A stretch of DNA of 64,000 nt from Ceratobasidium sp. AG-K (Eukaryota > Basidiomycota > Agaricomycetes > Cantharellales > Ceratobasidiaceae), in contig JAWNGF010000001.1 of the NCBI GenBank assembly GCA_037039685.1, positions 4,278,001 to 4,342,000 on the forward strand. The letters run 5' to 3'. Of this stretch, positions 49,619 to 60,800 are shown one piece after another. Made by a program: the position numbers and the translations under genes. Within the stretch, counting starts at the first letter, position 1; the number at the start of each line of letters is the position of its first letter. The notes under the pieces are model-generated. The model was not told the DNA's origin. It did not search any database and saw only the letters and a program-made list of their open reading frames with translations.

Positions 49619-50737
49619 ATGCCTTCGTCACAAGTTCCCCACTATGCATGGGCCATGGGCCATGTGCTGCTCCTGCTGTGCACCGTAGTCTGGCTCCCGA
49701 GTGCACTGAGGCATCCGTTCTCGACTCCCAAGACGGCGTATAGCTATCGCCGTGAGTGGATATGACGTGTACGGTGTCATGGCACTGATAATATCCAAGT
49801 GGCCTATATTGGTGGATTGACGAGCTATGGAATCGTATGCTTGTGAGTGGTTATGTCTCCGATACGTGGCTATTTACTCATGGATATTCTAGCAAAGCGC
49901 TCGGAGTACGTGTCTAGCGTCGACGAGTCCATCCAAGTGCTTATTCTTTGTTCGCAGACACCCGCCCCGAACCTGGCCTTTTTGAAGCGTGCCATGGCTG
50001 ATGAGGTGAGCACGACACGAGGCCAGGGCTTGAACCGGCGCTGACTGGAGATCAGAACTGCCAATACTTTTTGCTCGCCATCTTTTGGCTCTTGACCAAG
50101 CCCGTCTCGTGTGAGTCAAATTAATTTTAAGTAGATTGAATTGCTGATGACGCATGATGGCAGTGTCGCTTGTCCCCTATGCCATCTTTTCTACGTTCCA
50201 TGTGCTTACGTTTGTGCGTACGACTGTGCTGCCCAAGCTCGCCCCGCCCAAGCCCCCTGCGCGCGAGGGAGAGCGCCAGGCCAAGGATACACCGCTCCAA
50301 CGCCAATTGCATGCGATAGTCAAAGGTAGGCGCGGGTCGCGCGTGAAAGAAGGGTGCTGATTGTGAGATAGCGCAATACGACCCTGCGATGAATGTTTGC
50401 GCCCAAGCTGAGCTTGCCATCTTGGTCCGCACCATTATTGGCGTGCCACTGTAAGTCGTTTGTTGGCCCCAGCGCACTCTGACGTAATTCCCCAACCAGG
50501 TTCTGGAACGGATTCCTGGCGCCTATTGCGTTTGCGCATTTCCTGCGTCTGCGGTTCTACTACTCGATATTCTCGCGCAGCGCCATCAAGAGCGCCGATA
50601 CGCGTGTGCAGGGATATGTTAATGGGACGCCGGCGCTCAAGGACGGATATGCCAAGGCGCGAGAACTGGTGGTGCGCTGGTCCGGAACAGTGCTTGCTCC
50701 CAACGAGCCTGCGCCCGCCCCGGCACCTCGTCGCTAA
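49619..50737 (+). CDS. pom33: Pom33/TMEM33-family membrane protein
   Basis: Multi-pass membrane protein of the TMEM33/Pom33 family, which shapes ER tubules and contributes to nuclear pore assembly in yeast. Starts MPSSQVPHYAWAMGHVLLLL. Landmarks: AYIGGLTSYGIVCFKALG, TPAPNLAFLKRAMADENCQY, FLLAIFWLLTKPVSLSLVPY and AIFSTFHVLTFVRTTVLPKL. Later helices include ELAILVRTIIGVPLFWNGFL and AHFLRLRFYYS. The end is Pro-rich (PNEPAPAPAPRR). About 250 residues from seven exons, all GT-AG. Family match rests on helix pattern and the conserved central block. Confidence 0.8.
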
Positions 50738-50977
50738 AAGATTAAATAGACGAGGGCGGATTGATTATGCCCAGCCGTAAATATTTGTGATGAGAATGCC
50801 AATGAGATTGTATTTGGATATCGCACGCGGATTGGATTGGTTGCTGTGACGAGAGCGATCTTGGGCGCTTACAGGTGTTGGGTTGTCAGCCTGTTTTCAA
50901 ACGGCTCCTGACCACCACACTCGTTCCGTCGTTCCTTGTGTGACTCTCGCTGGCCGACGTCTGCGATTAATCGATTA

Positions 50978-52653
50978 ATGGCAGCATTCCGCTCTCCCTA
51001 CCACCCCTCGCTGTCGTCGACGAGCATCGGCGACATGGACCGTGCCAGCAACTATAGTACGCCGGGCTTTGTACAACAGAACTCGCCCCACTCGGCATTC
51101 CAATTGGGCGAGTCGCCGTACTCGTCACGGCCGGCGTACAGCACAAAGCAGTCAATGTCCGACTTTAGCACAGTACACGGCCACGACGCAGAGTCATCGC
51201 TCGACGCCGTCCGCCACGACGACAACCCCGAGATGGACACACCCGGCAAGCCCTCGCTGCTGATGCGACTGCGGCGCCTAGTGCCCAACTCGTTCTACTG
51301 CAGACTGTATCTGCTGGCAGTGCTGGTCGAGGCCGCAGTGGACGTGATCATGGAGGGCATCATCTATCTCAAGATGCGAGACTATCTCGAGGGCAACCAC
51401 GAGACAGAGAGCAAGGAAGAGGATGATCTCACCATCAAGAGGTTGCCGGTCTACCTCGCGATATTCGCCTTTGCCCAGTGCGTCTCTCTTTCCCTTGTCC
51501 GGTCGTGTGCTCATCTCTCCCAGCGTCTATCAATTCATATTGGCCATGTTTGCCGTCCACCAGCGCAACACCATGCAGTTTATTTTCCTAGGCAGTGAGT
51601 GCGGTGCATCTGCGTGGGGCCTGGCTAATTCGCTCCAGTCTTCAACCTCCTCCTACTCGTCTATTCTGTCATCCAAATTTCTGAAATCAACCTCAAGTCG
51701 GAAGTCGTCATCAAAGAGTCGTCCCAACAGGTCGTCCGGGCCCTCACATCCACCATTCCCTGCGTCATTGCGCTCGCCCAAGTCGTCTATGTCGGCCTCG
51801 CGTGGAAAATCTACCAAGAATTTGGTTGGAAGGTGCGTACGCTCCATCACCCCAATTCCTAGCTGACCCCTCGGTAGGTATACAAGCTTCTTGGCGCCGA
51901 CAGGCTCGTCAAGAAGATGTATGCGCATTATCTGTTCTTCGAGTGTCTAATCAAATTTGACGGTTTCTTTTGGGTCGGATTCTCGGTGCAGGTATGTCCC
52001 GTACATCTCGGCACGCCGTGTTACTCACATGCCGTAGTACCTCGCACTCGTCCTCAGTCCTGGCGACGTCGAGTACTATCTCACCATGGCCATGACACCC
52101 GGCTGCTTCCTTGTTTTGCTCGTGGGACACATGGCCGCGCGACACGAGAACAAGTGGATGATGATTAGCTTTTTCTTGGGATGCTTGTGTGCACTGGTCT
52201 ATTTCACCTTCAAGGTAGGGGTGTGCAATTCCTAGGAAGCGTAGCAACTGACCCTGTGCTGTGCAGCTATACCGGATGTTTAGCCAGCGCAAGGAAACCG
52301 AGTATGTTGGCGTGTGGAAGTCGCATTCGATTTTTGGTGAGTAACTTGCACCGGTTGGGACGCCACTGACCGTTTTCATAGCCGCCATTTCGATCCTCTT
52401 TCTCTTGATTACATTCGCATCGGGGTTATTCGTATGGAACAATTTCGGCAAGGGTCTCAAGAAGCAAAGTGCGTATGCCCATCCACATGTAGACTGCCAC
52501 TGACCCCCTTTAGTGGACAAGGCCGATCTAGCCAAGAAGCAAGCGGAAGGCATGGAGGCAAGCGGTCACAAGCGATCAGGAACGGTCGTATCAAGTTACA
52601 TGATGAACGGCACAGGAGGTCCAAAGCGGAACAACCGCATGAGCATCGAATAA
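50978..52653 (+). CDS. UPF0658-type Golgi apparatus membrane protein
   Basis: Fungal multi-span protein resembling UPF0658 Golgi membrane proteins; function unknown. The ~110-residue N-terminus is Ser/Asp-rich and cytosolic. About seven hydrophobic segments follow: CRLYLLAVLVEAAVDVIMEG, LPVYLAIFAFAQSVYQFILA, FNLLLLVYSVIQI, TSTIPCVIALAQVVYVGLAW, the central KMYAHYLFFECLIKFDGFFW, FFLGCLCALVYFTFKLYRMF and AAISILFLLITFASGLFVWN. The end is cytosolic, Lys/Arg/Ser-rich (KRNNRMSIE). Eight exons. A start 14 codons upstream (50936) is possible but adds atypical residues. Confidence 0.8.
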
Positions 52654-53044
52654 GCTCCCTCCTTTTCCTATGCCTATGTTCTCCCCTTGCTCTCGACTCT
52701 CCATTGCTGTATCATGAATCCTGACGACCCCCCGCGTATGTCGTTTATTTATTCTCCATGTCTCACCATCGGCTCCAGCCCGTCGCTCGTTCAAAAATCT
52801 CACATTACTGATTCTGGTACCCAGCCTGGTCCGCTTGTTACCACACTCTTGAGACTATTTTTGTTCTTTTTCGTTACTTGGACTCTGAAAGATTTGTTCT
52901 GGATTGATTCCCGTATACCTCGCTCGTTGCGTGCCTATATCATTAACTGTGTCATTCTTTTGGACCCTTGCAACGGATTCAACAATCATTCAATAATTCA
53001 ACATCAATAACGGAATTGTGACACATGTGAGTAATGATTGCCGA

Positions 53045-56000
53045 CTAGACTACCTTGCCGCGGGAAGTCCAGCTCGGGTTGTTGAGCTCGATTTTGCCGA
53101 GCCCGCCTTCGTACGACCCGTCGACGGAGAGCGAGAGCGTGGGTTTCACGACTTGGTCTTCGAGCACCCAGAGTGCAAACGCCACGGTACTAGACGGTGT
53201 TAGTATTGGGTGGCGGGCGGATTGAGGGACCTACTTTTTGCCTTGGTAGTTGAGGATTCCCTCGTGCACCGGGAACTTGTACTGCGGCCCTAGGTCGGAA
53301 ACGATCCGGCCCATGGTCCATCCGTTGACGAACAATGTAGCACGGTATGGTCCTTTAGGCCCACCCACCACAAAGCTCAGATGCACATCACGTCCAGTCG
53401 GGACATTCAAATTAAACTCGGTGCGGAAGAACCCGACGCCGGCTTTCCCGCTCGGCAGACCCTGGTTGAGCGAACGGCTGGTCCACGACGCGGCGTTGAA
53501 ACCAGGCAGATGCCACCCAGCGCGTTCACCGTACAGCCCGCCCTCGTTGAAGATTCCCCGGACCTTGTCGGGGAAGCTGTGGGGTCGTTAGTGATTGTCG
53601 TGTGGGGGGTGTGGAGACTTACTTGAGGTATCCGCCGAGTTTGCCTTGGACTTTCCAGTCGCCGAATTTGCGCCGTCGGAGAGCTGGAAGCCTCGGATGC
53701 CGCGAGGGGATTTGGAGGTGTCGGCATTCCCTGTGGGGTGTTAGCGAGGGCGAGGCGATTTCCGCAAGGACGTACAGTCATTGGTCTCGTTCAAGCCGGT
53801 CTAACGAAACAATTAGCTACCCAAACGTCATTTTCAAAATAGCACGTACGTTATCTTGCAAGACAGTGATCACGTTCTTGCCAGCGACCAACGAACCCTT
53901 GGGGAACGTAAACACCTCGTCGGTTTCCTCAATCGCGGGGTCGAGGATGGGCCAAATGTATGCGGGGTAGGTTGACTTGCCGTACGTGGATTTGATAAAC
54001 TTGCCATTGACCCATACGGAAGCTGCGAATGCCTCGCCTCCGTTGATACTCAAGTTGACGCTCTTTTCGGTGCCGGTGGCGTTGAAGTGGCCGCGCCAGA
54101 ATACGGAACCTTCACAGCTGTGGCGAGGTTAGTTGTTATACGAACCAAATGAGGTTGACACTTACTATCCATAGTCACATCCGTAGAGCACGCGTCCGTC
54201 GCCATAGTATGGCTTGTATGGTGAGTTGGTAGTCGTGTTCTTGGCGACAACCCACGCAGAGTCGTCATAATCGGTGGTGATTTCCGGCAAGCTGTAAATA
54301 TATCAGATTTTGCGACTGGTTTTCGGCCTCTTGACTCACCTATCAGAGTATTTCCAGTTGGACAGGGTTGGTAGGTTCACCTGGCCCTTGGAAATGGAAA
54401 CCTTGCCCTCGACGAGTCCATCCACAACGCTGGAAGCCGAGACGGATAGGCTCTTGCCATTCCAGGTGATTTTGGCTCCCTTGGGTGCTCCGTACACCGA
54501 TACAACCGTGTCCTTGTCCAAGTCACCTGTCAACGCAACCGTGCTACCCTTGATCTCGGCCGAACGAACGAGGTACGGGCCACCGACCAAGAGGGTAGAA
54601 TTGGTATCTATTCCCCAGTAGCTGCCCTTGCCCGTGTTGATGGTAGGTTGCCAGTACGTGCCGATCGTGTTTGTAGTTGCAAACAAGACCAAGGTCGAGC
54701 CAGATGATACGGCCGTGAGACCCTCGGCGGTAGGCTTGAATGAGACGGCAGTGTATCCTGATGATCCGGAGCTGGTAGTCGCAATCTTGTTGCCGCCTAC
54801 TTTGGGCGCTCCTGAGAGCTTGACAGCGACGGTGTGTTGTACACCGACATCACCGTGCAGGAAGAGCACGTCACGGCCGTTGAGTTTTCCAGCATAGAAA
54901 ACGGCAGCGGTCGAGTACAATGCACGAGACGAGCCAAATGAAAAATCGGTCACGATGACCTTGGACTGACGACCAGCAAGAGTGACTTGTACGGGCAGCG
55001 ATCCAGCAGAAGCCTTAACGGTGAGGTTGAAAACGAGGTTCGCACTGCACGATGGTTAGCACAATTTTGGTGAATAAGGATGAAACGTACGTCGAAGGAG
55101 AGTAAGTCTGGCGGGCGACATAGAAGCCTGCGTTGGTATCAGGATTACGGAGCTCAGTCACAAATGCTGCGGGATCGCTAACGGTCACTCCGCTCGTGCT
55201 GTTGGCTACTACATCGGTCTTGGCAAATTCGGGTGCGCTGCGGATGAACAAGCCTAGAATACAGCGTTAATCGACTAGCGGTACTGTCGAGCTTGTGACG
55301 AACCCTGCTTCTTGAACTCGGTGTACTTGGTAGAAAGCCGGCGGTTTTCCCGAATGGCGGCACCATACTGCAAGGGGTGAATACTGTGACTTGTAATTAA
55401 GAATGAACTCACGTCGTAGCTGGTCTAAGGGACGGGTTAGCTCGGATGAAATCAGCAGATTTTAGTGCAACTCACGTAGCCCTTGTGGAACGGCAAATGT
55501 CCCCAGGAAGTGCCTCCGTATAACATGTATGCGCTAAACATCTGGTAGGGGACCATGCTTAGTATCTAACAAATCACGCATATAGACACATTGAACGGCC
55601 TACCTTGACATTTTGAGCCCAAAGGTTCTTGTGGAATACATCCTGCACATACAGTTAAGCTTGCACCCTAAATCACCGAGTAAATAGTTTTACCAGATAG
55701 TCAGGGCCAGTCAGGTTATAGCAGCCATCAAGGCCAGGGGCCTACACGTCGAAATGAGGAGGCTGAAGTGCACAACGATTCTGGCTCAACTCACATCAGG
55801 TCCCCTGAGCAAATCATCGTTAATAATGCTATCTTGTTCATTAGATGTAACAAGACACTCACCAAGGATCGAGTGCTCCGCTCTGGAACTCAGGAATGAA
55901 ATGAGGGGCTAAATCAAATAATCAGACAACTGCGATCCAAGGTAATACAGCGTAATACTGACTGTCGGGGTTTGATGTAAGGTGGAAATCGTAGTAATTC

Positions 56001-57257
56001 TCAGTAACCGGTGCGCGATATGATGTGTTGCGGCAGTCGAACCCATTTGAATACGAATCTAAAAATACAATCAATGAACTACGTGTTTACCTCCCGCTCA
56101 TGGGTGCGTACCTAACCCGTAGAGGTCAACCTAAGCCAACGGCCATAGTATAAGCAAGTGAAGCGGTGGAGATGCAATAGACACACCTTCCCTAAGCCCC
56201 TGGCAAAGTTGGACGACATCCCGCTGCATGCTCATACTGTGAGTCTATCCGATGTAGGATTACTGAATTGTAACTTACGGGTCGTTATATGTCGTGGGAA
56301 CAACAACGCCATGCTTGCGGAATGCAGCTTGCAAGTCTACGAACATACCAGCCTTTCCAGGATTTCCTGAGGTAGGACAATCGTAAATTCCATTGTCTTC
56401 CATAGGATCCTCTTGGTAATCTCACCTAGCTCTTCGGCTTGCTGGTACTCGTTGTCCACTTGAATCGCAATTACAGGGCCACCTTCGCTCGCCTGGTATC
56501 CTTTGACGGCTTCGCTTATGGCCTTTACGTATGGCTCCCATGCTGCCTGATAGTCGCTCGCATTGGTTCGTAAATGCCCTGCAACTTCGGTGGTGACCCA
56601 ATGGGGGATTCCACCGGCGGTAGTCTCGGCGTTGATATAAGGTCTGCCAAATGAGATCAGGGTTGGGACTTGGCGAGTTTGATCCATCGCCTAGACTTAC
56701 CCTGGGCGGTAAATGAGGAAGATCCCTGCTGCTTTCGCGGCCTCGAGGACTGGTTTGACAGCACGGTAGTATTCCAGGTCGATGACATCTCGAGATGGGT
56801 TAATTAATCCCCTAAGTGAGAGCATGGTTGATTTAGTATTGAGACTCGTGTGTGCTAATCGTTCCCTTACCACTGGAGATAAATGCTGACGGTATTGAAA
56901 CCAGCAGCTTTCATCTTTTGGAATATATCTGGCCATAGTGAGGGGACCTGATTTGCGGGAATTTATCATTAGTTTACGCAGGCCAGGTATACAAAAATGA
57001 CGTACGGGGAGCCGCCATGGGTGGAATTCGCCAGACCTGGTTATGGTCACATAGTAAGTAAAGACGTAGACTCCAGCCTCGGAGCTCGCTCACCAGACAA
57101 AGACTCGTTGACCGTGAACAAACAAGCTGTACTTGTCCCATTGTACAGCATCGGTGTAGCCACTCGAAGACAGCGCACGAGGGACAATTGTTTCAGCGGC
57201 GGCGGACTGAGCCAGGAGCACAGCAGCAGCCGAAGCTGCAAGTTGAGAGAGCCTCAT
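53045..57257 (-). CDS. lacA: Secreted GH35 beta-galactosidase (LacA-like), one base missing
   Basis: Extracellular enzyme releasing terminal beta-galactose from plant polysaccharides. It begins with a signal peptide ([19 protein letters not shown]). The GH35 barrel has [63 protein letters not shown] (catalytic acid/base Glu) and [14 protein letters not shown] (nucleophile Glu). Then come the beta-galactosidase domain 2/3 region ([20 protein letters not shown]) and two jelly-roll domains ([37 protein letters not shown]). About 20 exons, about 1000 residues. Around 53664 the frame slips: QLSDGAN should continue [13 protein letters not shown], so one T (A on + strand) seems lost from a short run. 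Confidence 0.92.
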
Positions 57258-57608
57258 GGTTTGGTCAGTGGGCACAACTGGATCGCACGGTAGGCATGTT
57301 CCAAGATTTTATACGATATTGGGTCCCGCCCCGGAACGTAGCCCAGCATTTCTCTTGACGGTCAAAATGCTGAAAGCAGAGAAAGAAGGCATTACGGCCA
57401 CTCGAATTATTACTTTTCCCCATCAGGCAGTCCGAGAGTGCTTCTCGTTTCTCCGAGAGGGAGAACTTGCGTGAGTCCGGACAATTTTTAATAGCAAGAA
57501 GGCATACAAGCTGATGTTCAAGGGGTGGGAAGTGAGAGAATGAGGCTGCTGTCATCACATGCGCATATTATGTGCGAATGGATTTCAGATCTCGCCACTG
57601 CGCCACGA
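57258..57608 (-). promoter_or_regulatory. lacA upstream region, cut short by the LINE
   Basis: About 350 bp between the beta-galactosidase start codon and the retrotransposon target-site copy. This is all that remains of the original promoter next to the gene; the rest now lies beyond the 6.1-kb insertion. Confidence 0.5.
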
Positions 57609-57624
57609 TCACGTGACTCATTCT
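57609..57624. repeat. Target-site duplication, left copy
   Basis: TCACGTGACTCATTCT, identical to the copy at 63750-63765. It directly abuts the T run that is the LINE poly(A) tail read on the plus strand. It contains CACGTG (E-box) and TGACTCA (bZIP/Gcn4-type site). The final T could belong to the T run instead. Confidence 0.9.
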
Positions 57625-57640
57625 TTTTTTTTTTATTTAA
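57624..57640 (-). other. Poly(A) tail of the LINE
   Basis: Eleven consecutive T on the plus strand (57624-57634) followed by ATTTAA. Read on the element's strand this is a 3' terminal A-rich tail, as expected after target-primed reverse transcription. Confidence 0.85.
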
Positions 57641-57838
57641 ATACATCTTTAACGAGCTACATGAACACAGGGTCAAACCGCTCGTCCACAAGGGAGGCGT
57701 ACAGAGGAGGCGTCTGAAGTCAAAGCCGAGCACGGTAAAGAGAGCAGAGGGGGGAGAAGCTGAAAGGGCCCGAGGGCGGTACGGCGACGAGAAGGAGATC
57801 GGGGGACAAAGGGGCAGAGGGAGCCAAAGCAGGGCGGA

Positions 57839-60800
57839 TTAAGTAATAGCGAAAGTGTTGGAGTCCCGAATGAAGCCGTAGAGGGCCTCGAGTCCAGCTT
57901 TGGATCCAAAGATCCTGGGTAGACGGGGAGGGTTGGACACCTTGCGCAGATGTGCCCTTGCCTCGTGATGCAGGGGGCAGTCCAGGAGGACGTGCCAGGT
58001 AGTTTGAATTTTAGTGCCGCACGGACACGCAATGTCCCTATCTGGTATGAACCGTTGGAAGTACTCGCCGACAGAGCAGTGACCCAGGATGACCTGGACC
58101 AGTCGGGAGTGAGTGCTGCGGCGAAGGTCCGGGCCAAGGTGAAAGGCGCCGATTCCACCGCCCGAGAGTGATGGCGGGTGGCGGATGGAGGTCTGGACAT
58201 GGGTGGATTTGTAAGCAGAGGCCCAGTGGGATCTCCATCTTTTGGCGGCTTTCCGGGAGGCGCTCGCGCGTGCCCACGTGATTGTGCGATTGAAGAGTGG
58301 GGTCGGGGGAAGGTCGCCTGCCTCTTTGGCGAGTATGTCAGCTTGTTCGTTGCCTTCTATGCCGTGGTGGGCTTTGACCCATCGGAGTGTGATGTTGTTA
58401 TCAGGGTGAGCTGCGAGAAAGGAGTCGATTTCCCTGCGCGCGATAATCGAGCAGAACTGGTTTGGATGTGCAGTAAGACGTGTGATCTGCTGGACCGCCG
58501 ATTGGTTATCCGAGTGAATGGATATACCGTGCGTGTTCGAAGCGAGGGCGAGAGAGACGGCACGACGGGTAGCCTGCGCGAGAGCAAACATCTCGGCGTC
58601 AAATACCTCCGCCCTTGGTCCGATTCCAATCCGACCGGTCTCCAATTCCTGGCCATTTTGTATGATGGAGAAACCGCAGCCAACCTTTCGGCAACCTGCC
58701 ACGATACGCGCTGAGCCGTCAGTGAATACCATCATACGGCTGGATGCAGACTCCGCTGCGATCATGCCTATGGCGGTTTCCACTGCATGGTCGCGTTCGC
58801 TGCGGCTATCCTCTGAAGTGGGGCATATGATTTTGAGTCTCCGTCCGAAATCGTCAGGCGACTCCCACGGGCTGGCCAGGTATGGGTCGATGTACTCGAT
58901 GTTGGGGTGGGACAGGGATGCAATCGCATATATGGAGGTAGTTTGAGAGGTGCGGGAGGTGTCAGGCTGGGGCGCAGCTTGGTCGTGCGAGTCCCACGTC
59001 ACTGGGAGGCGACGGGCAATTTCTGATTTGATGGGTAAGCGGCGGAGGCGGGCAGAGGCGCGTTCGATGAGCTTTTGGAGTGTGATGTGCATGGGTGCAA
59101 TCGACGCTGCATGTTCCATAGCGGGGACTGGCGACGTGCGGAATGCTCCAAGGAGCCACCGGAGTCCGACGTTCTGGGTTTTCACAATGGGTGCAATGAG
59201 CGACTTGTAGTTCCTGGACCGGAACCATATTGAAGACCCGTATGTGAGGATGGGGACGACGCAGGTTTTGAAGAGGATGCGGGCGTGGTAGACTGAGAGC
59301 CCACGGACCGTATTGGCGAGCATCTTGAGGCCGGCAATGACGGACAGTCCTTTGATGGCCATCTTGCGTACGTGGTCCTTGAAGTTCAGCCGACGGTCGA
59401 GGAAGAACCCCAGCCATCGAATAGAGTCGGCAGCTCTGACGGTATGCGCGCCGCCGTTGGGTTTCTCTAGGACAACGTTCGGGTTCTGCGTCAGGTCGCG
59501 GTTTGAGCAGGCAAAGTGGATGAGTTCGCTCTTCTCGAGTTCGAATTCAAGGCCAAGCTTCCTGAGGGTGGAGTTGGCTGTCTGGGCGGCTTCCTCGAGT
59601 TCGTCCCGATTAGAGTTGAAGGACCGGCCAGTAACCATGATAGTGAAGTCGTCAACGTATGCTCGGACTGAGATCTTGGGCTCATGGCGAAAGAGGTAGA
59701 GGATTGGGAGCGAGTAGAGCGAAGAGAGAACGGGAGAGAGCGGAGACCCTTGTGGAATCCCTACAGGCTGAAGCAAGACCGGATTGCATAGGAGATCGTC
59801 AATTCTAATCTGGATGGAGCGATTCTGGAGATAGGATCCGAGCCAGCCACAGATGGTGTCGGCAAAGCCAAGACGACGGAGAGTGAATATGAGACGATCG
59901 TGGTTGACATTGTTGAAGTATCCCGAGATGTCCATGGTGAGTAGCAAGGCTTGTTGTCCATGTGACCAGGCTGATTGGACGTCGTGTGCGAGGGTGAGTC
60001 CAGCGTCAACGCAGGAGGAGTTGTCCCGGCCGCCAAATTGGGTGAATGGGATTAGGTTGAACTTCCCGACCTCATGGAGTAGTCGAGTTGTCACGACCTT
60101 CTCCAGGCATTTGGAGAGCGTCTCTAGAAGGGAGATGGGGCGGTAAGAGCGTGGGTTAGACATATCGCTCTTGTTAGGTTTGGGTATGACTTGTACAACA
60201 GCGTTGCGGAGGCAGGTCGGGTGATATCCAAGCTCCAGGCATCCGTTGTACAGTTGTACAATTTGGTCCGGCAGTACCTGAAAAGCCCATTTGAGTAGGC
60301 GATAGTTGGTGCCGAAAGCGCCAGGAGCTGAGGTGTTGGACGACTTATCTAATGCGGTCTGGACCTCGTGTCGGGTGATCGGGTGGTGGTTTCTTCTGGG
60401 CTGGAGTGGTATGCCCAGAGGATCTGTGGAGTTGACTTCGGGTGGGTTGGATGGGAAGAAGGCCTCCTTGAACGCTCTGGCCTGTGCCTGTGGATCCACG
60501 AGTACTTCTCCGTTGACCCTAAGTGGTGGCACCTTCGAGTTTCGCTTGCCCTTGTACCAGTTTGTCTTCTCAAAGAGGTTATCGATGGTGACCTCTTGGA
60601 GGAGTTTGTTGAAGTGGTTGCGTTTGGCTCGGCGGATGGCAGAACGGAGTTGACCTCGGGCTTGTTCAAGGGGGGCCCCTCCATCGGTGCATCGGTTGAT
60701 GTTTCCAACCGCCATATCGCACTCCTCGTTCCACCACTTGGCCCGTGGGGCTTTGGTATTGACCTCGATCCGCTTCATGACTTTCCGAGTCGCGTCCTGC

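Noticed and set aside
58178..58714. Long plus-strand frame of 178 codons
   Set aside because: It is antisense to the LINE RNase H region; its sequence is explained by the opposite strand.
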